Below, piece after piece: positions 36,023 through 44,759 of a DNA stretch of 64,000 nt. Origin of the DNA: Limimaricola variabilis. Lineage in GTDB: Bacteria; Pseudomonadota; Alphaproteobacteria; Rhodobacterales; Rhodobacteraceae. The notes beneath the pieces were generated by a model. The model had not been told where the DNA came from, made no database searches, and saw only the letters and a program-made list of their open reading frames with translations. Made by a program: the position numbers and the translations under genes. The stretch is taken from positions 268,463-332,462 of the forward strand of contig NZ_JACIBX010000001.1 in NCBI RefSeq assembly GCF_014195545.1, given 5' to 3'. Numbering within the stretch: the first letter of the stretch is position 1; the number at the start of each line of letters is the position of its first letter.

Positions 36023-36412
36023 ATGACCCTCGATGACCTCTGCCACCGCTACCTCGACGCCTTGAACACGGGCGATCTGGAGGGCGTGCGCGCCCTGTTC
36101 ACCCCTGACGCCGAGATTGTGTCGCCGCTCTACGGCGTCCGGCCCGCGCACGACTTCTACGCCGAGCTTTTCGCGGATACCTCCCGGTCGGAGACGACGC
36201 TCCTCAACGTCTTCGACAGCTCTGCCGAAGGCCGCTCCGTCGCTCTGCATTTCCGCTACGTCTGGACCTTGGCCAGCGGCAAGGTCGTGGAGTTCGAATG
36301 CGTCGATGTCTTCGAGTTGGCCGAGGACCGGCAGCGCTTCGCCCGGATGACCATCATCTACGACACCGCGTCTCTGAGGGCCGACTTCGAGGCCTCCCGG
36401 AAGCAAGCCTGA
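36023..36412 (+). CDS. SnoaL/NTF2-like protein
   Basis: A 129-residue NTF2-like protein (LCHRYLDALNTGDLEGVRALFTPDAEIVSPLYG), the usual helix followed by a curved sheet. Such proteins bind small ligands or catalyse isomerisation/hydrolysis. AAGGAGA precedes the ATG at 36023. The 275 bases upstream contain GC-rich inverted repeats (CCGCCGTC/GACGGCGG, AGCCGCC/GGCGGCT) but no gene. Function unknown. Confidence 0.83.
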   Translation: MTLDDLCHRYLDALNTGDLEGVRALFTPDAEIVSPLYGVRPAHDFYAELFADTSRSETTLLNVFDSSAEGRSVALHFRYVWTLASGKVVEFECVDVFELAEDRQRFARMTIIYDTASLRADFEASRKQA

Positions 36413-36423
36413 GCACTGCCATA

Positions 36424-36535
36424 GAAGCGGCCGTTCCTGTTGCGCGCAGCGAAGGGCCGCTTCCCACCCTCCCCTGCTTTGGTGCTTCCGGCGCTAAGCC
36501 GACCTTCATGCCTTGCGTAGCAAAGGTCAGCTTCG
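36424..36535. repeat. Degenerate dispersed repeat, copy A
   Basis: Contains GAAGCGGCCGTTC (36424-36436), GCAGCGAAGGGCCGCTT (36446-36462) and CCTGCTTTGGTGCTTCCGGC (36473-36492). The first two blocks recur at 50837-50875 and the third at 44539-44558. See the findings. Confidence 0.5.
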
Positions 36536-36543
36536 ACCCCTTC

Positions 36544-37164
36544 TCATCCAATATGGCGCTTCAAGATTTCGGTTAAGCTATCGCCATCGCTCCAATGGAC
36601 CCCATTCCAGCCGGCAGAAATCGCTGCCTCGACGTTTTCCAGTTTGTCATCGACCAACAACAGTTCATCGGGGTTATATCCGGCCCGCTCCTCCGCGAAT
36701 CTGTAGAACCCTGCGTCCGGTTTCTGATGGCCCGCCATCGCCGAATAGACGACTCCATCAATCTCGCTATTTAGACCCACCTTATTCAGAAGATAATCCG
36801 CTCTGGAGTAGCTTTGATTGGTTGCCAGATACACTGGAATCCCTCGACATCTTGCGTCCCGCACATCTGCGAGAACATCCGGCACAACCCGAGAACTCTG
36901 CTCGTACCAGTAGCTTACCAGTGTTTCGGCGGAAACGTCTGTTCCAATTTTTATCAACGCTTCTCGAAGAGTCGGCATAAGTTCTTTTTGACCAATCACG
37001 ACACTTTGCCACTCAGCTCTGATAAATTCGCGGGCGAGGTCGCGAGGCGAGATTCCCAAGTCGTCCAATAGCCCAACCATCCAGTGTTGACCGTCAGTTG
37101 GACGTCCGAAGACCAACACACCATCCACGTCCAGCATAAGACACTTAATTTTCAATCTGCGCAC
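36544..37164 (-). CDS. HAD-superfamily hydrolase
   Basis: A 206-residue HAD hydrolase. Motif I is DVDGV at residues 12-16 (nucleophile Asp12, Asp14), motif II is ATNQS, and motif III/IV are the Lys of HQKPDAGFY and LLVDDKLENV. The subgroup is HAD-IA; the substrate is unknown but phosphatase activity on small metabolites is likely. Its base composition is clearly more AT-rich than its neighbours, suggesting recent transfer. It is isolated between repeat-rich gaps. Confidence 0.9.
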   Translation of the reverse strand: MRRLKIKCLMLDVDGVLVFGRPTDGQHWMVGLLDDLGISPRDLAREFIRAEWQSVVIGQKELMPTLREALIKIGTDVSAETLVSYWYEQSSRVVPDVLADVRDARCRGIPVYLATNQSYSRADYLLNKVGLNSEIDGVVYSAMAGHQKPDAGFYRFAEERAGYNPDELLLVDDKLENVEAAISAGWNGVHWSDGDSLTEILKRHIG

Positions 37165-37545
37165 TTTCGGTTTATCCTGAATGTCAGTCTGGCTGCCTTA
37201 GTCTCGTTGATGAAGGGGGCAGAGTTGGTAGGCATGCAATGAGCGAACTTCTGCTTTGTCCGCTCACCGGACCTCGGCCCGGCCTGCGGCGAATGTCGGC
37301 TTACCGCCCTGATCTTTCACGGACGATACTGGCCATAGGCTACGGCCTGAAAGCGCTGTGCAGCGTCCACCTTGCGGACTTCGGCTCACACCGCCGCGAA
37401 GGACAGATCCCTGCCCTTCCTTATCAAGGCAGTTCCAAGACCTCAGCCGACATTTCTCTCCCGCACAGGGAACAGCTGCTCCAACCGCTACGCGACGGCC
37501 AATGAAGCCGTCGCCTGTGCCCGACATCTTGGCATCAAGCCGCGC
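37165..37545. other. Gene-free stretch with degenerate repeat-like DNA
   Basis: No convincing gene. Segments such as GCGAATGTCGGCTT and CTTGCGGACTTCGGCT resemble the degenerate repeat seen at 36424. An 88-codon open frame here has no ribosome site of note and no family resemblance. Confidence 0.45.
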
Positions 37546-38622
37546 TCAGTTGGGGCTTCCCCGGAAAAGGTGCGTCTGCTCTGGGCGGAAGGTCAGACTC
37601 ACCTCACGGCCACGCTCGAACACGGCATCTTCTGAGAGCGCAGCAATCAAAGGACTGCCATCGGTCAGCTCGAGATCGACCACGGTTTCAGAGCCGAGCC
37701 GCTCGGTCAGCTTCACCTTGCCATGCAGCTTGCCTTCGGACGGATCGAGCGAAGGGTGCAGGTATTGCGGCCTCAGGCCCAGCGTCAGCCTTTCGCCGGG
37801 ACGAAGCCCGTCGAGCTTGCAAGGCAGTTCGATCGGGTCGAGCGCAGGGTTCTTCACTACTGCCGAGCCGGCACGCGCCTCGGCCACCTCGACCTCGATC
37901 AGGTTCATGGATGGCGCGCCCAGGAACTTGGCGACGAAGAGGTTGGCGGGGTTGTGATAGAGATCCATCGGCGCGCCGACCTGCTGCACCTCGCCATCCT
38001 TCAGCACCACGATCTTGTCGGCCAGCGTCATCGCTTCGACCTGATCGTGCGTGACGTAGATCATCGTGGTCTTGAGCTCCTTGTGGAGCCGGCCGATCTC
38101 CATCCGCATGTCCATCCTGAGCGCCGCGTCGAGGTTCGACAGAGGCTCGTCGAACAGGAATACCTCGGGTTTGCGGGTGATGGCGCGCCCGATCGCGACG
38201 CGTTGGCGCTGGCCGCCGGAAAGCTGGCTGGGCCGCCGGTCCAGCAGGTGCTCCATCTGGAGGATGCGCGCCGCCTCCTGCACCGCGGCCTCCCGCTCGG
38301 CCTTGGGGGCCTTGGCGACGGTCAGGCCGAAGCCGATGTTCTCGCGCACCGTCATGTGGGGGAAGATCGCGTAGCTCTGGAACACCATGGCGATGCCGCG
38401 TTCCTTGGGCTGCACCTCGTTCACCACGCGACCGCCGATCTCCAGCGTTCCGTCGGAGATCGTCTCCAGTCCCGCGATCATCCGCAGCAAGGTCGACTTG
38501 CCGCAGCCCGACGGGCCCACGAAAACCACGAACTCGCCATCCTCGATCTCGAGGTCGATGCCCTTGATCACCTCCGTCGCGCCGAAGCGCTTGCGGATGT
38601 CCTTCAGCCTCACCGTCGCCAT
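37546..38622 (-). CDS. Sugar ABC transporter ATP-binding protein (UgpC/MalK type)
   Basis: A 358-residue ATPase with Walker A GPSGCGKST, Q-loop FQSYAIFPHMTV, signature LSGGQRQRVAIGRAI, Walker B FLFDEPLSNLDA and H-loop YVTHDQVEA, then a TOBE/MalK-like regulatory domain (about residues 240-358). It is the last gene of the LacI-led operon read from 43969 to 37546, one base after the glycoside hydrolase gene. Confidence 0.96.
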   Translation of the reverse strand: MATVRLKDIRKRFGATEVIKGIDLEIEDGEFVVFVGPSGCGKSTLLRMIAGLETISDGTLEIGGRVVNEVQPKERGIAMVFQSYAIFPHMTVRENIGFGLTVAKAPKAEREAAVQEAARILQMEHLLDRRPSQLSGGQRQRVAIGRAITRKPEVFLFDEPLSNLDAALRMDMRMEIGRLHKELKTTMIYVTHDQVEAMTLADKIVVLKDGEVQQVGAPMDLYHNPANLFVAKFLGAPSMNLIEVEVAEARAGSAVVKNPALDPIELPCKLDGLRPGERLTLGLRPQYLHPSLDPSEGKLHGKVKLTERLGSETVVDLELTDGSPLIAALSEDAVFERGREVSLTFRPEQTHLFRGSPN

Positions 38623-38623
38623 G

Positions 38624-39610
38624 TCATTTCCCCCTGTCGGAAGCTTCGATGTAGAGCAGTCCCTCGGCGTCGACCTTCACCGGCACCGGGTCCATCACGT
38701 AGCCGCCGAAAGCCTCCTTGCCGCCGTCTCGAAAGCCCATCAGCACCGGGCCCGTTTCGGTCATCAGCACCCTTGCCGCGTAGCGATAGCAGGGCAGATC
38801 GCCGTCGAGGAAACCGGGGGCCACCCGCCATGGCCCGCGCGGGCCGTCGCCGACGAGGTAGTGGTTGCCGGTGACCGGCGGCACGCCTGCCTTGGTCTTT
38901 CGGTCCTCGGACCAGTGGATGTCGGCGGTGCAGAACAGGCAGTACCAGCGCCCGTCGATCTCGAAGGGCTGCGGCACCTCGAGCTGGCCGTAATCGCCGA
39001 CGAAGACCGGGGGCTGGAGCGTCCACTCGTAAAGATCCGGCGAGGTCGCGAAGCCGATCGCGCCGCCGGCATTGGCTTCCTCGATGCCCGGCGCACGGGC
39101 GGTGAAATACATGAGGTAGCCGTCGCCGTCGGGGTCCTTCATCACGAAGGGATCGCGCATCGCCCGGTCGGGCCAGAAGCCCACCTGCATTTCGGCCTCG
39201 TAATGCGCGGCATTCGGCCCTTCCATGTCGAGGCAGAGGCCGGAGCCCACGCGCTCCCAGGAATGCATGTCGGTCGAGGTGGCGTGGCCGATGCGCTGGT
39301 AGAGCCCCTTCTCGGCCGAGCCGCCGCCCGTGTAGAACAGGTGCCAGAGTCCGTCGGGCCCCTGAATCACCGAGCCGGTCCATGTGGTGGTGTCGTCCCA
39401 GGCCGGCTTCGGCGCGGGCTTCAGGCAGGTGCCCTTGTGCTCCCAGTTCACCAGATCGTCGGAGACGGCATGGCCCTGGGAGACGTTGAAGTGCCGCAGG
39501 CCCGGATCGCCGAGCGACTTGTCGGCTTGCAGGAAGTAGCCGTGCCAGCGCTGCCCGTCATGGGCATACCAGCTGTCCCAGATCCATTTGTCGTCGAGTG
39601 CGAGGGTCAT
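38624..39610 (-). CDS. Clan GH-J (GH32/GH68-like) beta-fructosidase-like enzyme
   Basis: A 328-residue five-bladed beta-propeller glycosidase without signal peptide, so cytoplasmic. The putative clan GH-J triad is Asp12 in WIWDSWYA (nucleophile, as in the WDSW motif of GH68), Asp153 in MRDPFVM (RDP transition-state stabiliser) and Glu211 in QLEVPQPF (acid/base). It is shorter than typical GH32/GH68 enzymes (about 450 or more) and lacks the C-terminal beta-sandwich. Position inside a sugar ABC operon suggests it cleaves the imported fructoside or other disaccharide. Family assignment between GH32, GH68 and GH43-like is uncertain. Confidence 0.75.
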   Translation of the reverse strand: MTLALDDKWIWDSWYAHDGQRWHGYFLQADKSLGDPGLRHFNVSQGHAVSDDLVNWEHKGTCLKPAPKPAWDDTTTWTGSVIQGPDGLWHLFYTGGGSAEKGLYQRIGHATSTDMHSWERVGSGLCLDMEGPNAAHYEAEMQVGFWPDRAMRDPFVMKDPDGDGYLMYFTARAPGIEEANAGGAIGFATSPDLYEWTLQPPVFVGDYGQLEVPQPFEIDGRWYCLFCTADIHWSEDRKTKAGVPPVTGNHYLVGDGPRGPWRVAPGFLDGDLPCYRYAARVLMTETGPVLMGFRDGGKEAFGGYVMDPVPVKVDAEGLLYIEASDRGK

Positions 39611-39635
39611 GTCGTGTCCTTGCGAATGAATGGCG

Positions 39636-40514
39636 TCAGCCCTTCACGCCGGTCGAGGCGATCGAGGAGATGAAGGCGCGTTGCAGCACGAAGTAGAAGG
39701 CGAGCACCGGCAGGGTGATCAGCGACAGGTAGGCCATGATCTCGCCCCAGGCGCGGTTGAGCTGGAAGAAGTATTGCAGCCCGACCATGACGGGGCGGTA
39801 GGTCTCTTCCTGCACCACCATCAGCGGCCAGAGGTACTGGTTGTACATCACCAGGAACTTCAGGATCGCGGCGGTGGCCAGCACGGGACCAGCGAGCGGC
39901 ATGACGATGCGGCGGTAGATCATCCACCAGCTTGCACCCTCGACGCGGGAGGCCTCGATCAGCTCGCGCGGCAGGTCGCGGAAATACTGCACGAAGAGGA
40001 AGATCGTCAGACCGTCGGCAACGAAGGGCAGGATCTGCACCCTGTAGGAGTTCAGCCAGCCGAAGCTCAGCCCGTCGAAGCCAATCCAGGGCAGCTGGTT
40101 GACCATCAGTAGCAGCGGGATGGCGATGGTCTCGAAGGGCACAATCAGCGTGGCGAGAATGATCGACAGCAGGACCCCCGAGCCGCGCCATTCGAGAAAG
40201 ACGAAGGCGAAGGCAGCGAGCGAGCACACAAGAAGCGACAACACCACCGTGACCGCCGTTACCAACACGGAGTTGAAGATGAACAGCCTCACCGGCGCAC
40301 GCTGGAAGGCGGCGGCGTAGTTGTCGAAGGAGATGTCTCCCACCGGGAGGAAGGCTCGCAGGCTGCCAGTGTCCGACAGAAGCTGCTGATCGGGTTTGAA
40401 CGAGCTCACCACCATGAACACCAGCGGGAAGATGAAGATCACCGCGATCAGCACCAGCACCGCGTAGCGTACAGCCAGCCTGAGGCCGCGATTGGACGGA
40501 TCGATCTGGGCCAT
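39636..40514 (-). CDS. Sugar ABC transporter permease (MalG type)
   Basis: A 292-residue permease with six predicted helices and EAA loop IEASRVEGASWWMIYRRIV near residue 190-210. The start at 40514 shares one base with the stop of the first permease (TGATG), so translation is coupled. It forms the membrane channel together with the product of 40514-41590. Confidence 0.95.
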   Translation of the reverse strand: MAQIDPSNRGLRLAVRYAVLVLIAVIFIFPLVFMVVSSFKPDQQLLSDTGSLRAFLPVGDISFDNYAAAFQRAPVRLFIFNSVLVTAVTVVLSLLVCSLAAFAFVFLEWRGSGVLLSIILATLIVPFETIAIPLLLMVNQLPWIGFDGLSFGWLNSYRVQILPFVADGLTIFLFVQYFRDLPRELIEASRVEGASWWMIYRRIVMPLAGPVLATAAILKFLVMYNQYLWPLMVVQEETYRPVMVGLQYFFQLNRAWGEIMAYLSLITLPVLAFYFVLQRAFISSIASTGVKG

Positions 40515-41590
40515 CAGTTGCGCTCCCGCGTCAGGTATCGCTGGATCAGCGAGATGGTGAGAACCAGCAGGAACAGGAGCACCGAGATGGTCGAGCCGCC
40601 GGAGATGTCCTGCTTGCCATAGCCGCGTTCCACGGCCTGGAAGACGATGGTCTGGGTGCTGTCGAGCGGCCCGCCGCCGGTCATCACGTCGATCTGTGCG
40701 AAGAGCGCGAAAGCCTGCATGGTGATGACGATCAGGATCAGCACGGCGGTGTTTCGCAGCCCCGGCCAAGTCACGTAGCGAAAGGTCTGCCAGCGTGAGG
40801 TGCCTTCGATCTCGGCAGCTTCGTAGAGTGTCGGGCTGATCGTCTGAAGCCCAGCGAGCCAGATCACCATGTGAAAACCGACCGCCTGCCAGATCGACAT
40901 CGCCATGATCGCGGGCAGCGCCGTGTCGGGATTGCCGAGCCAGTCGACCGGCTCGAAGGCACCGAAGGTGACTGCCGAGAGGATGTTGTTCAGCAAACCG
41001 TCATTGCCGTCATAGATGAAGCGCCACAGCAGCGAGACGACGACGATCGAGACCACCACCGGCATGAAGTAGATGGTGCGGAAGATGTTGATGCCTCGGA
41101 GCCGCTGATTGATCAGCAGCGCCAGCCCGAGCGCAAGGGCGGCCTGCACCGGCGCCACGATGAGGACGAAGGTCAAGGTGTTGACGATCGCGGTCATGAA
41201 CACGACGTCGCGCGCCAGCACCACGACCTGGTTTTCGCCCCAGCTCCAGCTCAGCCATTCGCGCATGCCATCGAGATGCGCGTAGTCCGGATTGCCCCGG
41301 GTGAAATTGCGCAGCCGCGGATACGCGAGCGCGCCGTCCTCGTCGCGGATAAGGGTGCCCTCATCATCACGCTCCGGTTCAAGCGTGAGGACCCCCATCC
41401 CCATCAGCTGGCGATAGTTGTCCAAGCCCACCCATTCGGTGGGGTTCGGCGATATCAGCCGCTGATTGGTGAAGCTCAGCCCGAAGGCGAAGAAGAAGGG
41501 CAGGATGATGAAGACCGCGATCAATCCGAAACCCGGGAGCGCCATGGCCCACCCGGCCCGGTTCGATTGCGTCAGTCTGGAGCGGGACAT
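40514..41590 (-). CDS. Sugar ABC transporter permease (MalF type)
   Basis: A 358-residue permease with TM1 at about residues 15-40, a periplasmic loop of about 100 residues (which includes the unusual acidic ERDDEGTLIRDEDGAL), then five helices; the EAA loop is YEAAEIEGTSRWQTFRYVT. It is the partner of the MalG-type protein. A strong intercistronic hairpin separates it from the binding-protein gene. Confidence 0.95.
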   Translation of the reverse strand: MSRSRLTQSNRAGWAMALPGFGLIAVFIILPFFFAFGLSFTNQRLISPNPTEWVGLDNYRQLMGMGVLTLEPERDDEGTLIRDEDGALAYPRLRNFTRGNPDYAHLDGMREWLSWSWGENQVVVLARDVVFMTAIVNTLTFVLIVAPVQAALALGLALLINQRLRGINIFRTIYFMPVVVSIVVVSLLWRFIYDGNDGLLNNILSAVTFGAFEPVDWLGNPDTALPAIMAMSIWQAVGFHMVIWLAGLQTISPTLYEAAEIEGTSRWQTFRYVTWPGLRNTAVLILIVITMQAFALFAQIDVMTGGGPLDSTQTIVFQAVERGYGKQDISGGSTISVLLFLLVLTISLIQRYLTRERN

Positions 41591-41610
41591 GGGTCACCTC
41601 GCGTCTGGGG

Positions 41611-41638
41611 CCGGCCCCCTCGGGAGGAAGGGGGCCGG
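41611..41638 (-). terminator. Intercistronic stem-loop between binding-protein and permease genes
   Basis: Perfect 10-bp stem CCGGCCCCCT / AGGGGGCCGG (41611-41620, 41629-41638) with an 8-base loop and no T-run on the minus strand. Position after the binding-protein gene suggests partial termination or mRNA 3'-end stabilisation that raises binding-protein levels. Confidence 0.65.
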
Positions 41639-41649
41639 GCTGGGGAGGA

Positions 41650-42909
41650 TCAGTGGCCGTAGCCCTGGTTGCGCTCGATGTCGGCGTCGATTTCGTCGAC
41701 CGCCGCATCCAGCGTGTCGACCACGTCGGCACCGTTGGCGATGTCCGCGAGCGCCTTCTCGAACACCTTGGCGGCGACGACGTAGCCCGGCGTCACCGGG
41801 CGCAGCTTCGCCTGGCTTTCGGAGAGGTCATAGAACACCGCCATCGGGCCGCCATCCTTGTAGTTCTCGGTCATTGCGGCCGCGCTCTCGGTCGGCGGGA
41901 TCAGTCCGATGCCGTTCGAGAAGGCCGCGAGATACTCATCCTGCAGCGCAAATTCGATGAAGGCAGCCGCGCCCTCGGGGTGTTCGGAGGACGCCGAGAC
42001 ACCGAACTGCCAGCTGGCCGCGCCGATCACCGGGCCATTGCCGAAATCCGGTGCCGGCAGGAACAGCGTATCCTCGCCAAATTCATTGAGGATGTTCATC
42101 GCGGCCCAGTTGCCGTTCCAGCTGATCGCGTATTTGCCCTCGACGAAGCCGTTCTCGCGGTCGGCGGGGTCCTGGCTGGTGCCGGGCACAAGGTCGCGCT
42201 CGAACAGCGACTGCCACCATTCGCCGAACTCGACCGCGGCATCGCCGTTCAACGCGCCTTCGGCCGTGGTGTAGGTCTCGCGATCGACGATGTCGCCGCC
42301 GAAGCTTTGCAGGAAGGGACTGAAGGCATAGGGATACCATTCACCCGTCCAAGCCATGCCGAGATCGAGCGGGTACTGGAAGTCGCCGCTGTCCTTCAGT
42401 GTCACCAAGGCGGCGTCGAATTCCTCGAGCGTCCAGGGCTCCTCGAGCGTCGGAATGCGGATGCCGTGCTCTTCGAGGTAGCTCTGACGCGTCACCATGG
42501 CGACGGCGGCGTCCCACAGGCCGATCGAGTAAAGCTTGCCATCCCATTCGCCCTTGGTACCGGGCAGGAAGTTCTCGATGATCGCCTCGTCGATCGGCAG
42601 CGGCTGAAGGTAGCCGGACCAGGCCCAGTTCGGCATGACGGGACCGTCGACATCGAGGATGTCGGGCAGGTTGCCCGCCAGCGCTGCGGCGATCACGCTG
42701 TCATTGTAGCTGCCCTGCGGGAAGCTTTGCAGGCTGACCCTCCATTCCTCCTGGCTTTCGTTGAAGTCGTTGACGATGCCGTTGATGATATCGCTTTCGA
42801 CCTCGTTGCCGGCGCCGTGATACCACATGCTCAGCTCGGTCTGCGCAGCCGCACCGGTGGCGAGGGCGCTGGCAAGGATCGTGCCTGCCATCAGGTTCGT
42901 TCTGGTCAT
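41650..42909 (-). CDS. Sugar ABC transporter substrate-binding protein
   Basis: A 419-residue periplasmic receptor with a Sec signal peptide ending about residue 22 (ALATGAAAQ) and the MalE-like fold (family 1 extracellular solute-binding). Typical blocks include NDSVIAAALAGNLPDILDVDGP, LYSIGLWDAAVAMVTRQSYL and ENGFVEGKYAISWNGNW. It belongs with the downstream permeases, enzyme and ATPase. The sugar is not readable from sequence; a fructoside or other disaccharide is inferred from the linked hydrolase. Confidence 0.95.
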   Translation of the reverse strand: MTRTNLMAGTILASALATGAAAQTELSMWYHGAGNEVESDIINGIVNDFNESQEEWRVSLQSFPQGSYNDSVIAAALAGNLPDILDVDGPVMPNWAWSGYLQPLPIDEAIIENFLPGTKGEWDGKLYSIGLWDAAVAMVTRQSYLEEHGIRIPTLEEPWTLEEFDAALVTLKDSGDFQYPLDLGMAWTGEWYPYAFSPFLQSFGGDIVDRETYTTAEGALNGDAAVEFGEWWQSLFERDLVPGTSQDPADRENGFVEGKYAISWNGNWAAMNILNEFGEDTLFLPAPDFGNGPVIGAASWQFGVSASSEHPEGAAAFIEFALQDEYLAAFSNGIGLIPPTESAAAMTENYKDGGPMAVFYDLSESQAKLRPVTPGYVVAAKVFEKALADIANGADVVDTLDAAVDEIDADIERNQGYGH

Positions 42910-42934
42910 CTTCGGGTCTCCTCCCAGTTGCGTG

Positions 42935-43969
42935 TCAGTGTTCGGTAACGGATTGGCGCCAGCAGACCGGTCCGCCGACCAGTTCGACTTCGGTCGGTGC
43001 CGGTGCCCCCGCGATCAGCGAAAGAAGACGGCGCGCCGCCGCCTCGCCGATGCCGCGGTAGTTCAGATCCGCTGTGGTGAGCGGCGGATACAGCGTCTCG
43101 GAAATAACGCGGTAATCGTCGTAGCCGGCAACGGAGATCTCCTGCGGCACGCGGATGCCGCGTTCGCGCAGTTCGCCGTAGAGCCGGAGGGCCAGTTCGT
43201 CGTTGCCGCAGCAGATCACGCTCGGCCGATCCTCGAGCGCCAGCAGTTGGTCGAGCGCGGATGTAAGGAACGGCTTGGGTCCCTCGCCGCGATCCGCAAA
43301 GCCCTCGATCTCCAGCTCTGGGTCGAAGGCTATTCCCGCGGCCTCCAGCGCCTCGCGATAGCCTTGGCTGCGAAGTTCCGTCGCGACCATGCCCGCAGGA
43401 AGGGTGAGATAACCGATGCGACGATGCCCGGCAGCGATCACCCGTTCGACCAATGCGCGCTGGCCGGCGCGGTCATCGGGCAGAACCGCGGGCGTGCCCG
43501 CGGCGTCGAAACAGTTGGCCAGCACCAGCGGCGCGCCGCGCGGGTCGAGATCATCGATCCGCTGATGATGATCAGCGACATAGACCAGCCCCTCCACCCG
43601 GTGCTGAGCGAAGGTCGCCACCAACTCGGAGGCGCGATCCGCCTCGCCCCCGGTATCGGCGATCATCAGGGTCAGGCCCGCCTCGGCCACGACGCGTTGG
43701 ATCGCCTGCACGATGAACAGGTCCGGCAGGCCGGATGGCCCGGCGCTTCCGTCACCGCGGGAGATCGCCCCGGTGATCAGCCCGATCAATCCGGACCGGC
43801 TGGAGCGCATCGTCCGCGCCGCACGCGAGGGGCGGTAGTCGAGTTCACGAATGGCGGCCTCGACCGCATCGCGTGTCTTGGTCCCGACCGGCGCGTCGCC
43901 ATTGATCACCCGCGAGACAGTCTTGGGAGAGACGCCAGCCTGCTTTGCAACGTCGTAGATCGTGGCCAT
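42935..43969 (-). CDS. LacI-family regulator
   Basis: A 344-residue LacI/GalR repressor: N-terminal HTH TIYDVAKQAGVSPKTVSRVIN, hinge helix region, and a sugar-binding core (about residues 60-340). It is the first gene of the operon, 25 bases before the binding-protein gene, and two tandem operator palindromes lie 42-69 bases upstream of its start, so it probably represses the whole operon including itself until the imported sugar is present. Confidence 0.95.
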   Translation of the reverse strand: MATIYDVAKQAGVSPKTVSRVINGDAPVGTKTRDAVEAAIRELDYRPSRAARTMRSSRSGLIGLITGAISRGDGSAGPSGLPDLFIVQAIQRVVAEAGLTLMIADTGGEADRASELVATFAQHRVEGLVYVADHHQRIDDLDPRGAPLVLANCFDAAGTPAVLPDDRAGQRALVERVIAAGHRRIGYLTLPAGMVATELRSQGYREALEAAGIAFDPELEIEGFADRGEGPKPFLTSALDQLLALEDRPSVICCGNDELALRLYGELRERGIRVPQEISVAGYDDYRVISETLYPPLTTADLNYRGIGEAAARRLLSLIAGAPAPTEVELVGGPVCWRQSVTEH

Positions 43970-44010
43970 CGTCTCGCTCCCCTCACCCTAGCCATTCACA
44001 CCGCATGGAA

Positions 44011-44038
44011 TGACATCGGTGTCATGACATCGGTGTCA
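44011..44038. promoter_or_regulatory. Two tandem LacI-type operators
   Basis: TGACATCGGTGTCA occurs twice back-to-back (44011-44024 and 44025-44038). Each copy has TGACA/TGTCA arms around a central CG-containing core, the usual LacI-family operator form. They lie just upstream of the LacI gene. Confidence 0.75.
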
Positions 44039-44759
44039 TAACGGATCGCATTCCGTTTGGTCAACCCTTTTCAGATTGCGCTCGCGGCTGCGGTTTAAGA
44101 TCTGGCACCGCGATTTACCGGCGCTGACAGGTGGTAATCCTGTCAGTCGCATCGAAGCCCGGAAGCGTTTTACAGGCGTATGAACACCGCCTGGCTCTGC
44201 CCTACACCGCTGCCCGGAACCGCCTACGCTGGAGGTGTCGCCCATATTCAAGGACCGCTTACTGCCTGCTTCGGACCTTGGCACCGAGCGCGGTAACGGG
44301 TGGCTCTCTGCCCCGCGCGACAGGGCCAGCACAGGCATCGGAACACGCGCACCCAGATGGCTGGGATGAGACGGGACTGATGGAACCTCAGACGCCTACC
44401 CCTAGGCGAGGCGCTGTATCAGGCAGGACTTCTTGGATGCCCGACTTGACCGATTGTCCTTTCGAACCGCTGGTTCTCCCATGCGGAGCCACACCTACAG
44501 ATCGGATCGCGAAAGCGATCGGCAGCTTGCCACTCTTCCCTGCTTCGGTGCTCCCGGCCCACAGCAGACATTGATCCGGTGCGTCGCGAACTTGTCCAAG
44601 CGTTCCAGAACGGTCCTGCGGCAGGAAAACTGCCGCGATAGCGTCGAAGCACATCGCGGACTTCTGATCTTCCCTCAGCTTGGGCCGCACTTCTGTGTAG
44701 GTTACGGGAGCGTCCAATGATGGTGCTGGTGGGCGCCCTTCATTGGTCGAACTATCGCT
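44039..44759. other. 721-base gene-free stretch
   Basis: No convincing gene on either strand. It includes a copy (CCTGCTTCGGTGCTCCCGGC, 44539-44558) of the block found at 36473-36492. A 109-codon open frame on the minus strand overlaps the repeat and is not similar to any family I recognise. It looks like decayed DNA. Confidence 0.5.

Noticed and set aside
37239-37505. 88-codon open frame on the plus strand
   Set aside because: Lies in repeat-like DNA, weak start context and no recognisable family.
44388-44717. 109-codon open frame on the minus strand
   Set aside because: Overlaps the degenerate repeat, and its sequence matches the repeat blocks rather than a protein family.
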